The position numbers and the translations under genes were made by a program. 7,221 nucleotides of DNA from Faecousia sp. (GTDB lineage: Bacteria > Bacillota > Clostridia > Oscillospirales > Oscillospiraceae). The notes beneath the pieces were generated by a model that ran no database searches, had not been told where the DNA came from, and saw only the letters and a program-made list of their open reading frames with translations. The stretch covers positions 1-7,221 of the forward strand of contig JARHYV010000179.1 in NCBI GenBank assembly GCA_029258495.1, written 5' to 3'. Positions 4,908-7,221 of the stretch are shown here, one piece after another. Every line of letters begins with the position of its first letter. The first letter of the stretch is position 1.

Positions 4908-7221
4908 ATGGCAAATGCCACCTTTGATGCAATTAAAATCGGCATCGCTTCGCCGGAGATGATCCGGCAGTGGTCCTATGGTGAAGTCAAAAAGCCTGAG
5001 ACCATCAACTACCGTACCCTGAAACCCGAGCGTGACGGCCTGTACTGTGAGCGGATCTTTGGACCGAACAAGGACTGGGAGTGTCACTGCGGTAAATATA
5101 AGAAGATCAAGTACAAGGGAAAGATCTGTGATCGCTGCGGCGTCGAAGTCACCAAGGCTAAGGTTCGCCGTGAGCGCATGGGTCACATCGAACTGGCAGC
5201 TCCCTGCAGCCATATCTGGTATTTCAAGGGAATTCCCTCTCGTATGGGTCTGATCCTTGACATTTCTCCCAAGATCCTGGAGAAGGTTCTGTATTTTGCA
5301 TCTTATATCGTTACCGATCCCGGCGATACACCTCTGGCGGTCAATCAGGTTCTGACTGAAAAAGAGTACCGCGAGATGCGCGAGAAGTATGAAAATGACT
5401 TCAAGGCAGGCATGGGCGCTGAGGCAGTCAAGGAACTGCTTGAGCAGCTGGATCTGGACAAGCTGTCCGATCAGCTGCGCAGCGAACTGGTAACTGCATC
5501 TGCTCAGAAGAAACTGCGTATTGTCAAGCGTCTGGAAGTTGTCGAGGCATTCCGTGCCTCCGGCAACAAGCCCAGCTGGATGATCATGGACGTTCTGCCC
5601 GTGATCCCGCCCGATATTCGTCCCATGGTTCAGCTGGATGGCGGTCGTTTCGCAACCTCCGACCTGAATGACCTGTATCGCCGCGTGATCAACCGGAACA
5701 ATCGTCTGAAGAGATTGATCCAGATGAACGCACCTGATATCATTGTCCGCAACGAAAAGCGTATGCTGCAGGAAGCGGTCGATGCGCTGATCGACAACGG
5801 CCGCCGTGGCCGTGCGGTCACCGGTGCAAACAACCGTGCGCTGAAGTCCCTGTCTGACATGCTGAAGGGTAAGCAGGGTCGTTTCCGTCAGAACCTGCTG
5901 GGTAAGCGTGTTGACTACTCCGGCCGTTCCGTTATTGTTGTCGGCCCTGAGCTGAAACTGTATCAGTGCGGCGTGCCTAAGGAAATGGCAATCGAGCTGT
6001 TCCGTCCCTTCGTTATGAAGAAACTGGTTGCAGACGGTCAGGCAAACAACATTAAGTCCGCTAAGAAGATGATCGACAAGGGCAAGACCGAGGTTTGGGA
6101 TGCTCTGGACGAGATCATTAAGGATCGCCCGGTCATGCTGAACCGTGCGCCTACACTGCACCGTCTGGGTATTCAGGCGTTTGAGCCCGTTCTGGTTGAA
6201 GGTCGTGCACTGAAATTGCACCCCCTCTGCTGTACGGCATTTAACGCTGACTTTGACGGTGACCAGATGGCTATCCATGTGCCTCTTTCTGCTGAGGCTC
6301 AGGCTGAGGCGAGAATGCTGATGCTCTCCGCCAACAACCTGCTGCGTCCTCAGGACGGTAAGCCTGTTACCGTTCCTTCTCAGGATATGATCCTGGGCGC
6401 ATACTATCTGACCTATGTCCGTCTGGGCAAGGTTGAAAAGGGTGCTGAGGAAGTCTATGTAACCAACGCAGGTGACACAAACCTGCCTGTTGGCGAACTG
6501 GTAGATGCTGACGAGTTCCTGGCTGCAAATGCTGCAGCAAAAGAAGCTGGCAAGACCGAGGCAACCTTCCGTCCGAAACTGGCTTACTCCAGTGTAGATG
6601 AAGCCATTGCTGCATATGCAAGCGGCGATGTTGCGCTCCATGCCCCCATTCTGGTTCGCTACGGCAAGGAAATCAACGGCAAGATGGAGTATCGCGTGAT
6701 CAATGCGACCATCGGTCGTCTGATCTACAATGAGCCCATCCCCCAGGATCTGGGCTTTGTTGACCGCAGCGATCCTGCCAAGGAATTTGATCTTGAGATC
6801 GACTTCCTGGTTGGTAAGAAGCAGCTGGGAAAGATCATCGACAAGTGTATCCGTAAGCATGGTTTCACTGTTGCAACCGAGATGCTCGACCGGATCAAGG
6901 CTTTGGGCTATAAGTACTCCACCAAGGGTGCTATTTCCGTATCTATTGCCGATATGGTCGTTCCTAAGAAGAAATATGAGTTGGTTCATGAGTCTGAAAA
7001 GGTGGTTCTGGAGATCGACCAGTTCTATCGTCAGGGTCTGATCACCAACGATGAGCGTTATCGTCTGACTGTTCAGCAGTGGGAAAAGACCACCGCTGAT
7101 GTCACCAATGCCCTGCAGGGTAATCTGGATCAGTTCAACCCCATCTACATGATGGCGGACTCCGGTGCTCGTGGTTCTATGGCACAGATCCGTCAGCTGG
7201 CAGGTATGCGTGGTCTGATGG
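4908..7221 (+). CDS. rpoC: DNA-directed RNA polymerase subunit beta-prime, 3' end outside the window
   Basis: The largest core RNA polymerase subunit supplies the catalytic magnesium site. The window holds 771 full codons plus one base, open to the end. The N-terminal zinc-binding motif uses Cys59, Cys61, Cys74 and Cys77 (CHC...CDRC). The clamp helices that bind sigma start at about residue 252 (DLNDLYRRVINRNNRLKRL). The RFRQNLLGKRVDYSGRSV block is at 325-342, and NRAPTLHRLGIQAF starts at 412. The absolutely conserved NADFDGDQ is at 446-453; its Asp448, Asp450 and Asp452 hold the catalytic magnesium. MMADSGARGS is at 748-757. The gene is cut before the expected bridge helix, trigger loop and second zinc site. 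Between YYLT (499-502) and DEAIAAY (564-570) there are 61 residues, where I recall about 16 in B. subtilis and E. coli, so an extra Ala/Glu-rich segment of about 45 residues is present. It lies directly downstream of rpoB in the same operon. Confidence 0.99.
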   Translation, partial: MANATFDAIKIGIASPEMIRQWSYGEVKKPETINYRTLKPERDGLYCERIFGPNKDWECHCGKYKKIKYKGKICDRCGVEVTKAKVRRERMGHIELAAPCSHIWYFKGIPSRMGLILDISPKILEKVLYFASYIVTDPGDTPLAVNQVLTEKEYREMREKYENDFKAGMGAEAVKELLEQLDLDKLSDQLRSELVTASAQKKLRIVKRLEVVEAFRASGNKPSWMIMDVLPVIPPDIRPMVQLDGGRFATSDLNDLYRRVINRNNRLKRLIQMNAPDIIVRNEKRMLQEAVDALIDNGRRGRAVTGANNRALKSLSDMLKGKQGRFRQNLLGKRVDYSGRSVIVVGPELKLYQCGVPKEMAIELFRPFVMKKLVADGQANNIKSAKKMIDKGKTEVWDALDEIIKDRPVMLNRAPTLHRLGIQAFEPVLVEGRALKLHPLCCTAFNADFDGDQMAIHVPLSAEAQAEARMLMLSANNLLRPQDGKPVTVPSQDMILGAYYLTYVRLGKVEKGAEEVYVTNAGDTNLPVGELVDADEFLAANAAAKEAGKTEATFRPKLAYSSVDEAIAAYASGDVALHAPILVRYGKEINGKMEYRVINATIGRLIYNEPIPQDLGFVDRSDPAKEFDLEIDFLVGKKQLGKIIDKCIRKHGFTVATEMLDRIKALGYKYSTKGAISVSIADMVVPKKKYELVHESEKVVLEIDQFYRQGLITNDERYRLTVQQWEKTTADVTNALQGNLDQFNPIYMMADSGARGSMAQIRQLAGMRGLM

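Noticed and set aside
2760..6989. 1409-codon minus-strand open frame as a gene
   Set aside because: It lies wholly antisense to rpoB and rpoC, is codon-aligned with them and shows no recognisable protein family; codon bias explains it.
1..7221. CRISPR arrays, insertion sequences, phage attachment sites or other mobile elements
   Set aside because: No spaced direct repeats, transposase or integrase reading frames, or terminal inverted repeats were seen; a tRNA gene is present but no duplicated tRNA 3' end was found.

Overview
The window looks like chromosomal core DNA from a Gram-positive bacterium of the class Clostridia, possibly an Oscillospiraceae-type gut anaerobe. This is inferred from RNA polymerase beta and beta-prime sequences that follow the Bacillus/Clostridium pattern (for example LAELTHKRRLSALGPGG in beta), from G+C-balanced genes separated by AT-rich spacers, and from strong TTGACA/TATAAT promoters. 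No database search was possible, so the family-level guess is tentative.

Left part (1-890), minus strand. A compact RluA-type RNA pseudouridine synthase gene runs from 657 to 13, with its own promoter at 684-713. At the extreme left edge a Shine-Dalgarno sequence overlaps its stop codon and an ATG follows at positions 3-1, so another gene probably continues outside the window. Upstream of the synthase lies a tRNA-Leu(GAG) gene with an encoded CCA end (890-808). It has a consensus promoter on its 5' side (903-931) and a strong intrinsic terminator on its 3' side (764-798), so it appears to be a single-tRNA transcription unit.

Middle (891-1211). This is a divergent promoter region without an apparent protein gene. 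The leftward tRNA promoter and the rightward rpoB promoter (1012-1040) lie back to back, with about 80 bases of purine-rich DNA between their -35 boxes. The rpoB promoter is followed by a leader of about 165 nt that can fold into several hairpins. These include a 14-bp hairpin with one bulge at 1110-1153 and a Shine-Dalgarno-like GGGGAG with no obvious cistron behind it.

Right part (1212-7221), plus strand. rpoB is complete, and rpoC follows after 12 bases with a GGAGG between them; rpoC is cut by the window end just before the expected bridge helix and trigger loop. The two genes encode the catalytic halves of RNA polymerase and form one operon. Unlike the common arrangement, rplL and the other ribosomal protein genes do not sit directly upstream of rpoB.

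I found no new defence, mobile or metabolic system. The points most worth checking are the structured rpoB leader and its unresolved start codon, a roughly 45-residue extra segment in beta-prime, and a proline inside the rifampicin-resistance region of beta.
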